A DNA stretch of 10,345 bases. Origin: Planktomarina sp. GTDB lineage: Bacteria > Pseudomonadota > Alphaproteobacteria > Rhodobacterales > Rhodobacteraceae. The notes below the pieces were generated by a model. That model saw only the letters and a list, made by a program, of their open reading frames with translations, did not search any database and was not told the origin of the DNA. The translations under genes were made by a program, and so were the position numbers. The stretch is taken from contig NZVF01000097.1 of assembly GCA_002698165.1 (NCBI GenBank), positions 1-10,345 of the forward strand, read 5' to 3'. Of this stretch, positions 1 to 7,459 are shown in pieces (the first letter of the stretch is position 1; every line of letters starts with the position of its first letter).

Positions 1-644
1 ATCTGGCGCATTCAGCAGGCGCAATTCCCGTAAACCTGGACAAATCAAATGTCGATTTCGCAGTGGGTTGCACCTATAAATATATCAACGGTGGACCAGG
101 TGCTCCAGCGTTTATCTACGTTGCACCCCGCTTGCATAGCACCGTTGAAATAGCATTATCAGGTTGGTACGGTCATGCCGCACCTTTCGCATTTGATATT
201 GGATATCGGCCAGCGGAAAATATTGAACGAATGCGGATTGGAACCCAATCCATTGCTGCCTTCTCGTTGCTGTCAGCAGCGCTTGATATTTGGGATCAAG
301 TGGATTTAGAGGACCTCAGAGCGCGTTCTATCGAATTATCAGAATTATTCATCAACGAAGTTGCAAAACGATGCCCAGAACTGACATTAGCTAGTCCGCT
401 TAATCCAGCAGAACGTGGCAGTCATGTATCATTTCAATTCGAACATGGTTATCCATGTATGCAAGCACTGATTGCTGCGAATGTCATTGGTGATTTCAGA
501 GCGCCTGACATTATGCGATTTGGGATTACTCCCCTCTTTATCGACCATAGCGATATTTTGAATGCTGTAATCGCTATGGAGGACATCATTAAAAATAAAA
601 TATGGCAGGAAGAAAAATACCAAATACGGGCACTTGTGACTTAA
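1..644 (+). CDS. kynU: Kynureninase, C-terminal part (5' end outside window)
   Basis: PLP-dependent, cytosolic enzyme that cleaves L-kynurenine to anthranilate and L-alanine (also 3-hydroxykynurenine) in tryptophan degradation. The frame is open from the window edge: the first full codon is at base 3, and the two preceding bases probably finish an Asp codon. This gives 213 residues, about half of a usual bacterial kynureninase of roughly 410-420. Seen: an LAHSAG stretch at the start of the fragment, then CTYKYINGGPGAP, whose Lys (bases 78-80) is the expected Schiff-base lysine. Next come SGWYGH, and near the end FRAPDIMRFGITPLF, which holds the Arg expected to bind the substrate carboxylate. 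A GTG at 63 is internal and not the start. The gene ends in TAA at 642-644, and only a very weak hairpin follows. It has no evident functional tie to the cytochrome genes downstream. Its own operon partners would lie to the left. Confidence 0.95.
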   Translation, partial: LAHSAGAIPVNLDKSNVDFAVGCTYKYINGGPGAPAFIYVAPRLHSTVEIALSGWYGHAAPFAFDIGYRPAENIERMRIGTQSIAAFSLLSAALDIWDQVDLEDLRARSIELSELFINEVAKRCPELTLASPLNPAERGSHVSFQFEHGYPCMQALIAANVIGDFRAPDIMRFGITPLFIDHSDILNAVIAMEDIIKNKIWQEEKYQIRALVT

Positions 645-734
645 CAACAATTTCTAATTTATTGCAAAAGTCACTTTTAAGCTTACATTGGTATCAAGAC
701 ATAAAGTAACATCTTTTAGTTTTTGGATTTTAAA

Positions 735-1172
735 ATGTATAAAAAAATCATGATGCTCACTTTATTTGGGCTAGCCACTACAGCAGTACTTGCTCACAGT
801 GGCGTTAAAAATGAAGACGTTATGAAACGTATGAAATTGATGTCAGCAATGGCAGAAAATACAAAAGTCCTTGGACAAATGAACAAACAACAAATTCCGT
901 TTGATGCGGACCTCGCTTCGGCCGCACTTAGAAAAATTTCCGAGCTTTCAACTGCTACTCCTGATGCTTTTAAAAGTGAGGCCATGGATCCAAAATCTAA
1001 AGCTAGTTTGAGTATTTGGGAAGAGTTTGATGAATTTACGGAAATCTCCAATAAACTCGCCACAGATGCATCCACCGCGGCTGCTTCAATTTCAAACATC
1101 GAGGACATTAGACCAGCATTGATGAAGACGGTTGCAGGTTGCAAAGCTTGCCACAGTAAATATCGCAATTAA
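735..1172 (+). CDS. Periplasmic monoheme cytochrome c of the cytochrome c' (four-helix) family
   Basis: Small exported electron carrier of 145 residues. An in-frame TTG at 723 would add four residues. I prefer ATG 735 because it starts directly with a signal peptide (MYKK, then a hydrophobic stretch to about residue 20, cleavage likely after VLA). A weak GGA also lies 7 bases upstream. The single haem site CKACHSKYR is at residues 136-140, six residues before the end, as is typical of the cytochrome c' fold (Cytochrom_C_2). The IWEEFDEF stretch near residue 95 and the N-terminal KRMKLM helix also fit. Methionines in that helix (M33, M36) make a low-spin, Met-ligated c-554/c-556-like protein plausible instead of a classical high-spin c'. 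That is inference, and ligation cannot be read from the sequence. The TAA is followed at once, in the same frame, by the start of the diheme cytochrome gene, so the two are surely cotranscribed. Confidence 0.88.
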   Translation: MYKKIMMLTLFGLATTAVLAHSGVKNEDVMKRMKLMSAMAENTKVLGQMNKQQIPFDADLASAALRKISELSTATPDAFKSEAMDPKSKASLSIWEEFDEFTEISNKLATDASTAAASISNIEDIRPALMKTVAGCKACHSKYRN

Positions 1173-2057
1173 TTGGTTAATTACTCCAAGATAAAGTTCT
1201 CATTAAGTATTATCACCGTTCTGGGTTTAACAACGTGTCTGCTGTACATGTTTTTCACGAGGGCAGTGACTGTAACAACAGAAGATATTAAGTTTTCCAA
1301 GGCTGACCCACTGAATGGAAAATATGTGTTTTTAGCTTCTGGATGCAGTAGCTGTCACATCGCGCAAGGCTCAACAGATGAATATTCACTGGCAGGCGGT
1401 CAGGTGTTTAAAACTGCTTTTGGATCCTTTGTGGTACCCAATGTTTCTAATAGTGTTAAGGCGGGCATTGGTGGATGGAAATTTAATGATTTTTATACAG
1501 CACTTAAATTTGGGCAAAGTCCCGATGGACAGCATTACTTTCCTGCCTTCCCATACACAGCTTACTCTCAGATGGCCGATCAAGATGTTGCAGATCTATG
1601 GGCTTTTTGGAAAACGCTCCCAAGCGTTGAAACACAAACGGAAAAACATCAACTAGATTTTCCATTTAACATTCGACGCAATGTTGGATTATGGAAAATA
1701 CTATATTTAGACAATGGCTATTACAGCTCAAAAAATGACCGTGCGACTTACTTAGTAGAAGCACTCGCACACTGTGCCGAATGTCACACGTCACGCGATG
1801 TTTTTGGTGGTTTACAGACTTCAAAATGGTTTAGAGGAGCAAAAAATCCAAGTGGAACAGGTAGAGTACCAAGCATTCACCCCCAGGATCTAATGTGGAG
1901 TAAAGACGAAATTGTAGAATACCTTTTATCTGGATTTACTCCAGATTATGATGTCGCAGGGGGAAGCATGGCCCTCGTCGTAAAAAATACGGCGCGATTG
2001 ACCAAATCTGACCGGGACTTAATTGCCGACTATCTTCTCAACCTGCCCCCTTCATAA
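1173..2057 (+). CDS. Membrane-anchored diheme cytochrome c
   Basis: A 294-residue c-type cytochrome with two haem-binding sites, CSSCH (58-62) and CAECH (201-205). Each is followed by a region typical of class I cytochrome domains. A hydrophobic segment at about residues 9-29 has no obvious cleavage site and should act as an N-terminal anchor, leaving the haem domains in the periplasm. Between the haems are GIGGW, SPDGQHYFPAFPYT and FPFNIRRNVGLWK. This pattern is known from diheme cytochromes related to the cytochrome subunits of alcohol/sugar dehydrogenases and is often found beside c'-type cytochromes in alphaproteobacteria. The start must be TTG 1173: the preceding in-frame codon is the TAA of the upstream gene, and the first Met (residue 26) lies inside the membrane segment. 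No Shine-Dalgarno sequence is visible, which suggests termination-reinitiation coupling. Its likely role is passing electrons between a periplasmic dehydrogenase or the bc1 complex and soluble cytochromes. The partner is unknown. Confidence 0.88.
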   Translation: MVNYSKIKFSLSIITVLGLTTCLLYMFFTRAVTVTTEDIKFSKADPLNGKYVFLASGCSSCHIAQGSTDEYSLAGGQVFKTAFGSFVVPNVSNSVKAGIGGWKFNDFYTALKFGQSPDGQHYFPAFPYTAYSQMADQDVADLWAFWKTLPSVETQTEKHQLDFPFNIRRNVGLWKILYLDNGYYSSKNDRATYLVEALAHCAECHTSRDVFGGLQTSKWFRGAKNPSGTGRVPSIHPQDLMWSKDEIVEYLLSGFTPDYDVAGGSMALVVKNTARLTKSDRDLIADYLLNLPPS

Positions 2058-2132
2058 TTGCACCTTGTATATTATTCTTTGGGACTTTTTCCAAAACAAT
2101 TATTAGATTGCTTACCAACTAGGCTAAGGCTT
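2058..2132. other. Short convergent intergenic gap between the diheme cytochrome gene and iolE
   Basis: 75 bases between two genes that end toward each other, where a terminator is expected. Only weak stems are visible: TTTGG (2078-2082) with CCAAA (2091-2095) around an 8-base, T-rich loop, and ACTAG (2118-2122) with CTAGT (2133-2137), which overlaps the iolE stop codon. Neither has a GC-rich stem followed by a clear T tract, so no terminator is called with confidence. Confidence 0.3.
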
Positions 2133-3029
2133 CTAGTCAATAATTTGGTATTTAGCAGCACCCATTACCCGCTTTAGCTCAGCGCGCCCTTTGAGGGCCA
2201 TATCATATGGTGGATTTGCGACGGGATCCTGCTCAGCTTCAATTACAAACCACCCACTATAACCCGTTTCAGCCAGGGCTTTTACGATCGTTTCAAAATC
2301 AAGACTACCATCACCAGGTACTGTAAATGCACCCTTGATCACTGCATCAAGAAAACTCTCTTTACTTCGATCAATCTGCGAAATTATATCCATACGCACA
2401 TCTTTAGTATGAACATGGTTTATCCGTGTATGATGATTTTCGATCACACGCAAATTATTACCACCAGCAAAGGCCATGTGGCCCGCATCAAACAAAAGAG
2501 GTGCTGAGCTGTGTTTCATAAACAAGTCTAATTCATCTTCAGTCTCAACTGCAGCCGCCATGTGATGATGGTAAGAAAGTGGCATACCCTCACGAGCAAC
2601 CCAGTCTGCAAAATCAGATACCTTACGACCATAACTAGCCATTTCATTTTCAGACAGTTTTGGTTTTTGAGATAAAGGTATATTACGATGACCCTGCACT
2701 GAGCGAGCAGTTTCTCCATAGACAATACATGGCGCTTTAGCTGATTTGAAAAAAGCAAGTTGCTCTGCAATACGGTCCTTTTCGCGCTCTATATCACCAT
2801 CTAGAAGAAGTCCGGAAAACCATCCACCGCACACGGAAATACCATGTCGGTCAAGGATGGGCCCCAGTTCATCCATATTCATAGGAAAACGGCGCCCAGT
2901 TTCCATACCAGTTAATCCAGCGTCGGAAGCTTGGCGCAGACACTCCTCAAGACTTACGTCGTCAGATAATTCTTCAAGATCATCATTCCACCAAGCAATC
3001 GGCGCGATGCCAAGTTTCGCCTCCAACAT
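2133..3029 (-). CDS. iolE: Inosose dehydratase (2-keto-myo-inositol dehydratase)
   Basis: Converts 2-keto-myo-inositol (scyllo-inosose) to 3D-(3,5/4)-trihydroxycyclohexane-1,2-dione, the second step of myo-inositol catabolism in the cytosol. The protein has 298 residues, the normal IolE size. It has the xylose-isomerase-like TIM-barrel pattern. Its N-terminal LGIAPIAWWNDD and GMETGRRFP are characteristic of IolE. The barrel residues FDAGHMAFAGG (180-190), HVHTKDVR (205-212) and IEAEQDP (263-269) supply the Asp, His and Glu expected around the divalent metal. D181, H205/H207 and E264 are the best candidates. SYHHHM (152-157) is also typical. The ATG at 3029 lies three bases after the TAG of iolD on the same strand, so the two are translated as a pair. 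The product feeds backwards in gene order: IolD uses what IolE makes. No iolB follows, and the next gene is convergent. Confidence 0.95.
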   Translation of the reverse strand: MLEAKLGIAPIAWWNDDLEELSDDVSLEECLRQASDAGLTGMETGRRFPMNMDELGPILDRHGISVCGGWFSGLLLDGDIEREKDRIAEQLAFFKSAKAPCIVYGETARSVQGHRNIPLSQKPKLSENEMASYGRKVSDFADWVAREGMPLSYHHHMAAAVETEDELDLFMKHSSAPLLFDAGHMAFAGGNNLRVIENHHTRINHVHTKDVRMDIISQIDRSKESFLDAVIKGAFTVPGDGSLDFETIVKALAETGYSGWFVIEAEQDPVANPPYDMALKGRAELKRVMGAAKYQIID

Positions 3030-3032
3030 ACT

Positions 3033-4886
3033 CTAGACCCCTTGGCGTTGTTTATTTCGAAATTCTTCCTGGCCTTTTCGAGCTTCACGAACACTCTCAT
3101 GATCCGATAACTCTGGCACACCAACATACCAGTCAGCGCCACCAGGGGTCCAAATATATGGATCAGACTCAATCACCAAAACTGTCGTCTTTTCTGTCGT
3201 CTGAGCCCATTCCAATGCAACCTCAAGGTCGTTCAAGCTATCACAATGACGAGCTAATGCCCCCATGGCTTCAGCGTGTTTAGCAAAATCTACGTGCAAT
3301 GGATTATTTTTTTTCAGGACTCGGCTGTCTTTTAACAGATTATTAAAGCCTGGAACGCCCATACCTGTTTGCAGTCGGTTTATAACTCCAAAGCCACCAT
3401 TATCGCAAACGATGACTATTATTTTATGACCTGACAAAACTGAAGAATAGATATCAGAATTCATCATCATATAGGAGCCATCCCCGACGAGTACGATCGG
3501 GGTTCCATCGCCATCTTTAGCCATTGCATGTCCCCAAGCTCCGGCAATCTCATATCCCATACAGGAGAAACCAAACTCACAATCAAAAGTATTGGGCGAT
3601 TTGACCCGCCAATTTTTTACAGTTTCGCCTGGCAGTCCTCCTGCGGCTGTTACGACCGTGTCCGTTGACTTAGCACTTTTATTAACAATTCCTACTATCT
3701 GTGAATAACTTGGAAGAATTGCGTTAGTAGACGCTTGGCATCCATCCAACATAGAATTCCAAGTGGCATAGAGTTTTTTAGCATTCTTCATGCGCAGTGG
3801 TTCACAAGTCCAATTTCCGAGTGCAGCATCCAGCTCTTTTAATGATTCTAACGCATCGCCTACTATTGGAAGCGCACGATGCTTTTGAGCATCAAAGCGG
3901 GCGGCATTTATATTGATAAATTTTGCATCGGGGGAAAAGGTCGTCCACGAACCAGTTGTGAAATCCTGCAATCGTGTACCAACTGCGATAACGACATCAG
4001 CAGTTTCTGCCAACTCTTTGGCAGCATCTGTGCCCTCAATTCCCATCGGTCCAACATATGCAGGGTGATCATGTAAAACAGCACCTTTACCGGCAATTGT
4101 TTCAGCCATAGGGATACCACGATCAACTGCAAACGTTGCCAAAACAGCACCTGCACCAGAATATCGCACACCACCACCAGAAATAATTAATGGGCTTTTT
4201 GCGGTCTTGAGCAATTCCACAGCTAAAGCAACTTGATCTTGAGAAGGGCGTGGTCGTGAAATACTCCAAAGCTTTTCTTCGAAGAAAGCGTCTGGATAAT
4301 CGTAAGCAATTTCTTGAATATCTTGGGGCAGACCAATGAAAGCCGGGCCACAATCAGCAGGGTCCAGCATCATTGAAAGTGCCTGTGGCAAGCTAGAAAT
4401 TATTTGTGCAGGATGCGAAATTCTATCCCAAAAACGCGATACCGCCCGAAAACTGTCGTTAACTGTAGTGGATGGTGAACCAAAATGTTCAACCTGTTGA
4501 AGCACAGGGTCAGGCAATCGATTGGAGAATGTATCGCCACAGAGCAGTAAAACTGGAAGCCTGTTGGCATGTGCCACTCCCGCAGCTGTGACCATATTAG
4601 TGGCACCAGGTCCAACCGACGTAGTAGCAACCATAATCTGCCGACGTAACTTTGCCTTGGCATATCCAATTGCTGCCAACGCCATAGACTGCTCATTTTG
4701 ACCTCGCCAAGTGGGCAGCTGTTCCTGTACTTGTTCCAATGCCTCAGACAAGCATGTTACGTTTCCATGACCAAAAATTCCAAACGCACCAGCAAAAAGG
4801 GGTACTCTCACACCATCGATTTCAGTATGCTGATTAATTAAGTAACGCACTAGCGCCTGTGCCATAGTAAGTTTAATTTTTTTCAT
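3033..4886 (-). CDS. iolD: 3D-(3,5/4)-trihydroxycyclohexane-1,2-dione hydrolase (ThDP-dependent)
   Basis: Opens the ring of trihydroxycyclohexane-1,2-dione to give 5-deoxy-glucuronate, the step after IolE. The 617-residue length is normal for IolD. It has the three-domain fold of the acetolactate-synthase-like ThDP enzymes. The N-terminal domain holds the cofactor-activating Glu in RGQNEQSMALAAIGYAK (E65). The central domain (about 215-350) has the GGGVRYSGA and AVGTRLQDFTTGSW stretches. The C-terminal domain has VGDGSYMMMNSDIY followed by CDNGG (495-499), the GDG...N motif that holds Mg-diphosphate. The C-terminal WYVGVPELSDHESVREAR is also IolD-like. I chose ATG 4886 (MKKIKLTMAQALVRYL) because known homologues begin this way. 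The later Met 8 would lose conserved sequence. The upstream Shine-Dalgarno is weak (AGAGA about 9 bases before). It is the first gene of the iolDE transcript, facing the divergent control region. Confidence 0.96.
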   Translation of the reverse strand: MKKIKLTMAQALVRYLINQHTEIDGVRVPLFAGAFGIFGHGNVTCLSEALEQVQEQLPTWRGQNEQSMALAAIGYAKAKLRRQIMVATTSVGPGATNMVTAAGVAHANRLPVLLLCGDTFSNRLPDPVLQQVEHFGSPSTTVNDSFRAVSRFWDRISHPAQIISSLPQALSMMLDPADCGPAFIGLPQDIQEIAYDYPDAFFEEKLWSISRPRPSQDQVALAVELLKTAKSPLIISGGGVRYSGAGAVLATFAVDRGIPMAETIAGKGAVLHDHPAYVGPMGIEGTDAAKELAETADVVIAVGTRLQDFTTGSWTTFSPDAKFININAARFDAQKHRALPIVGDALESLKELDAALGNWTCEPLRMKNAKKLYATWNSMLDGCQASTNAILPSYSQIVGIVNKSAKSTDTVVTAAGGLPGETVKNWRVKSPNTFDCEFGFSCMGYEIAGAWGHAMAKDGDGTPIVLVGDGSYMMMNSDIYSSVLSGHKIIVIVCDNGGFGVINRLQTGMGVPGFNNLLKDSRVLKKNNPLHVDFAKHAEAMGALARHCDSLNDLEVALEWAQTTEKTTVLVIESDPYIWTPGGADWYVGVPELSDHESVREARKGQEEFRNKQRQGV

Positions 4887-5097
4887 GAAATCGAGTCTCT
4901 AATATAAACATTAATATACGGATGTTGAACAAGCATATTGACATTTCAATTAGTATTCAATGTTGCTCATTTAAAAACTAAGAAGCACTCAGTAATGTTA
5001 GGCGCTATTAGTGCAACTTATTATTTAATGGTGGGGGATATATGGATAAGAAAATAATTGAGTGGCCTTTTTGTTTTAAAAACGAACTCCAGATTCC
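4887..5097. promoter_or_regulatory. Divergent control region between iolDE and the dehydrogenase genes
   Basis: 211 AT-rich bases between start codons that point away from each other, so promoters for both sides should lie here. Visible elements are: a perfect inverted repeat ATTGA-CATT-TCAAT at 4937-4950 followed by another TCAAT at 4957-4961; a perfect TTGACA at 4938-4943 on the + strand, without a good -10 at normal spacing; and on the - strand TTCAAC (4929-4924), 17 bases, TATATT (4906-4901). The last would place the iolD transcript start only a few bases from its ATG. A second pair, GCACT (4985-4989) and AGTGC (5010-5014), could form a loose stem. I cannot name the regulator. The region is a likely operator site for a repressor of inositol genes, but this is inference. 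Confidence 0.5.
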
Positions 5098-5113
5098 ATG
5101 CATCATCTTTTAG
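5042..5113 (+). CDS. Possible 23-residue leader peptide overlapping the next start
   Basis: An ATG at 5042 opens a 24-codon frame (including TAG 5111-5113) whose product begins MDKKIIEWPF. It is preceded by GGGGGA (5033-5038), a fair Shine-Dalgarno match through a G-U pair, though only about three bases from the ATG. The frame runs 16 bases into the hydroxyacid dehydrogenase gene, which has no visible ribosome binding site of its own. This arrangement could couple translation of the two. No homology is recognised, and a chance open frame is quite possible at this length. Confidence 0.25.
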   Translation: MDKKIIEWPFCFKNELQIPCIIF

Positions 5114-6072
5114 TTGCTGGAAAGCTTCATCCAACTGGGGCTGAACGACTTCGTGCCTTAGAACAAGACGGCGTTAAAATTACCTATTTGGAGGAGGCTA
5201 CAGAGGACTCAATCGCAGCCCACATCACAACCGCCGATGCATTAATAATTCGTACACAACCCCTAACCGCTGAAACTATTAAAAAAGCAAAGCAGCTAAA
5301 AGTGGTTTCCCGACATGGGGTGGGATACGATACAGTGGATCTCAATACGCTGAATGATCAAAAAATTGCTCTCACAATTGTTGGGGATGTAAATTCCATC
5401 TCGGTTGCAGAGCATGCCATGATGCAGCTACTTTCTGGCGCCAAACAACTTTTACGAGCAGACCGTTCAGTACGTGAACCAGGTAAGTGGGAATGGCGCA
5501 ACAAATTAGAACAGCAAGAAATTTCAGGCAAAAATTTATTAATTATTGGGTTTGGCCGCGCCGGAAAGCAACTCGCAAGGATGGCTGCTGGTTTTCAAAT
5601 GAACATTCGAGCCTATGATCCGTATCTTCAAAAGAGGGGCTGGCCAGATAGCCAAATTTCCCCGATTAAAGAATTGCATGATGGTTTGAGATGGGCAGAT
5701 TGTCTTTCACTGCATGTTCCCAAAGAAGATAAGCCACTGCTTGGGCCTTTAGAATTCTCAAAAATGAAACCTGGCATGGTAATTTCTAATACAGCAAGAG
5801 GGGGTATAATTTGTGAGGAGTCGTTAGTGAAAGCCCTCAAAAACGGCCAGGTGCATGCGGCTGGAATTGATGTCTTGTTAAATGAGCCACCAAATGTAGA
5901 TTTTGCATTGGCCAAATGTGACAATGCTCTATTGTCTCCGCACATTGCTGGTCTGACTGAAGAGGCTAGCGAACGCATGGCCATTTCTTCAATTGAAAAT
6001 GCGATGAACTTTCTTAACGGAACTATAGACACAGAAATGATCGTAAACCAAAATGCTCTCAATGATTTCTAA
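5098..6072 (+). CDS. NAD(P)-dependent D-2-hydroxyacid dehydrogenase (phosphoglycerate dehydrogenase-like)
   Basis: A 324-residue oxidoreductase expected to interconvert a D-2-hydroxyacid and a 2-oxoacid in the cytosol. The nucleotide-binding core has LLIIGFGRAGKQLARMA with GxGxxG at 151-156, and a second-strand Asp (D174 in AYDPY) that favours NAD over NADP. The catalytic set is complete: R234 in NTARGG, E263 in GIDVLLNEPP and H282 in SPHIAG. The substrate-side stretch SRHGVGYDTVDL (71-82) is typical of 3-phosphoglycerate dehydrogenase-like members, but the serine-feedback ACT domain of SerA is absent, so true serine synthesis is doubtful. ATG 5098 is the only sensible start because an in-frame TAA lies at 5077. 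No Shine-Dalgarno precedes it (see the upstream small frame). Its end overlaps the next gene. Position beside iolDE suggests a role in polyol or sugar-acid catabolism. The substrate is unknown. Confidence 0.9.
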   Translation: MHHLLVAGKLHPTGAERLRALEQDGVKITYLEEATEDSIAAHITTADALIIRTQPLTAETIKKAKQLKVVSRHGVGYDTVDLNTLNDQKIALTIVGDVNSISVAEHAMMQLLSGAKQLLRADRSVREPGKWEWRNKLEQQEISGKNLLIIGFGRAGKQLARMAAGFQMNIRAYDPYLQKRGWPDSQISPIKELHDGLRWADCLSLHVPKEDKPLLGPLEFSKMKPGMVISNTARGGIICEESLVKALKNGQVHAAGIDVLLNEPPNVDFALAKCDNALLSPHIAGLTEEASERMAISSIENAMNFLNGTIDTEMIVNQNALNDF

Positions 6073-7180
6073 AAGAAAACTCTCCATTGGCCTTATAGGT
6101 AGTGGCTTCATGGGCAAGGCGCATGTCTTTGGGTTCGCCACAGCACAGAAGGTTTTTAATCTACCACTAAAAATACACCTGCATACAGTAGCAGATATAA
6201 AGCAGGAGATGGCAGACAAGGCAGCCCTAGATTTTGGGTTTGATAATTCCACGTCAGACTGGCACAATCTGATTGATAACCCAGAAATTGACATAATAGA
6301 TATTACGGCTCCCAATGTGCTTCACAAAGAAATGGCGCTTGCAGCTATTGCAGCTGGGAAACATGTCTATTGCGAAAAACCACTTGCGCCCTTAGCTGCA
6401 GACGCATTTGAATTAGCTAAAGCCGCCAAAGCTGCAGGTGTTAAAACACAAGTTGGATTTAACTACCTTTGCAATCCGATGTTCAGACTTGCCAGAGACA
6501 TCATCAACTCAGGAGAGTTGGGTGAAATCCGTGGTTTTCGTGGCCTGCACGCTGAAGATTATATGGCAGACGCGAACGGACCTGTAACTTTTCGACACGA
6601 TGCCCTTGGTGGTGGAGCACTAGCAGATCTTGGGAGCCATGTATTAGCAACAGCAGAATTTCTTTTAGGCCCTATTTCTAGAGTAATGGGCGACTGTGTT
6701 ACAGTTATTCCTAAACGATCAGATGGGAACGGTGGACATAAAAAAATCGAAGTAGACGATATTGGGCGCGCCTTTGTACGTTTTGAAAATGGTGCCTCAG
6801 GGTCAATCGAGGGCAATTGGATTTCTACTGGCCGAAAAATGCAACATGATTTCGAAATTTACGGCTCGAAAGGCGCACTCAGTTTTACGCAAGAACGTTT
6901 TAATGAATTGCATTTTTACTCCACTGAAGACACATCGGGTCGCCGCGGTTTTCGCAGAATTGAAGCTGCACCAGATCATGAACCATATGGAAGCTTTTGT
7001 GTGGCACCTGGGCATCAACTTGGATTTAATGACCTTAAAGCAATTGAAATTGCAGATTTTATAAACGCTATCGCAGACGTTCAAGCTGAGCCATTTAACT
7101 TTGAGAGGGGATATCGCATTCAAACCTTAGTGGAAAAAATCAATAAATCCTCCACAGAAGGAAAGTGGCTAAAAGTTTAA
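6053..7180 (+). CDS. Gfo/Idh/MocA-family sugar or polyol dehydrogenase
   Basis: A 375-residue NAD(P)-dependent oxidoreductase of the family that includes myo- and scyllo-inositol dehydrogenases, levoglucosan dehydrogenase and glucose-fructose oxidoreductase. The N-terminal Rossmann fold shows IGLIGSGFMGKAH (GxGxxG at 16-21). The catalytic-lysine motif EKPLA is at 108-112 (K109), and ALADLGSH (189-196) gives the conserved Asp and His of the active site. The C-terminal part, with VAPGHQLGFNDLKAIEIADF, does not look like classical Bacillus IolG, which is shorter here. It recalls the levoglucosan-dehydrogenase-like branch, from memory only. Start: ATG 6053 overlaps the hydroxyacid dehydrogenase by 20 bases. 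ATG 6062, giving an 11-base overlap, is equally possible, and neither has a clear Shine-Dalgarno. The two genes are surely one transcript. Inositol or a derivative is a reasonable guess for the substrate, because iolDE lies next door and no other inositol dehydrogenase is in view. Confidence 0.9.
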   Translation: MLSMISKRKLSIGLIGSGFMGKAHVFGFATAQKVFNLPLKIHLHTVADIKQEMADKAALDFGFDNSTSDWHNLIDNPEIDIIDITAPNVLHKEMALAAIAAGKHVYCEKPLAPLAADAFELAKAAKAAGVKTQVGFNYLCNPMFRLARDIINSGELGEIRGFRGLHAEDYMADANGPVTFRHDALGGGALADLGSHVLATAEFLLGPISRVMGDCVTVIPKRSDGNGGHKKIEVDDIGRAFVRFENGASGSIEGNWISTGRKMQHDFEIYGSKGALSFTQERFNELHFYSTEDTSGRRGFRRIEAAPDHEPYGSFCVAPGHQLGFNDLKAIEIADFINAIADVQAEPFNFERGYRIQTLVEKINKSSTEGKWLKV

Positions 7181-7459
7181 TTTCTAGAGTCATTTAAAAA
7201 AAATTTACGACGCCCATCAATCCAATCTAAAATTAAATCTACAATTCCAACTTAAAATTTAATTAAATGTGAAAAGATAAAGCCATAGCATTTGATGATG
7301 AGTCACATAAAAGAAACTATTGGTCATCCCAAACCTTTTTTACGACCATTCGCACCTATGGAAGTACGTTTTTCATCCAAAGAAATGTAATTGAAAAACA
7401 ATCAATTTTTTATCTAAATAATTAAGAGACAAAACAAGACTACACGGGAGACGAAAAGA
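7181..7459 (+). promoter_or_regulatory. AT-rich upstream region of the ABC transporter operon
   Basis: 279 bases without a convincing gene. A perfect AT palindrome ATTTAATTAAAT lies at 7257-7268. A candidate promoter reads TTGAAA (7391-7396), 18 bases, TAAATA (7415-7420). It overlaps a perfect inverted repeat AATTGA-N7-TCAATT at 7389-7407 that could be an operator. A good Shine-Dalgarno GGGAG (7446-7450) sits 9 bases before the ATG of the binding-protein gene. No strong terminator for the preceding dehydrogenase pair is seen, so read-through into the transporter genes remains possible. Confidence 0.45.

Noticed and set aside
63..65. GTG 63 as the start of a 193-residue protein
   Set aside because: The frame is open to the window edge and the upstream residues are conserved kynureninase sequence, so the gene is simply cut.
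666..678. Small stem AAAAG-TCA-CTTTT after kynU as a terminator
   Set aside because: Five mostly A-T pairs with a three-base loop is too weak to call.
663..689. TTGCAA-N16-TACATT as promoter for the cytochrome genes
   Set aside because: Both boxes match the consensus poorly and such pairs are frequent in AT-rich DNA. A promoter is likely in this gap but cannot be placed.
5628..6062. Long open frames on the opposite strand of the dehydrogenase, iolD, binding-protein and permease genes
   Set aside because: They lie wholly or largely within convincing genes, show no recognisable domains, and are antisense shadows.
7325..7350. GGTC...GACC arms in the transporter upstream region
   Set aside because: Only four pairs with a long gap. 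This is expected by chance.
7295..7390. 31-residue open frame upstream of the binding-protein gene, beginning MMSHIKETIG
   Set aside because: No ribosome binding site, no recognisable homology, and a length easily reached by chance. The region is better explained as promoter and leader.
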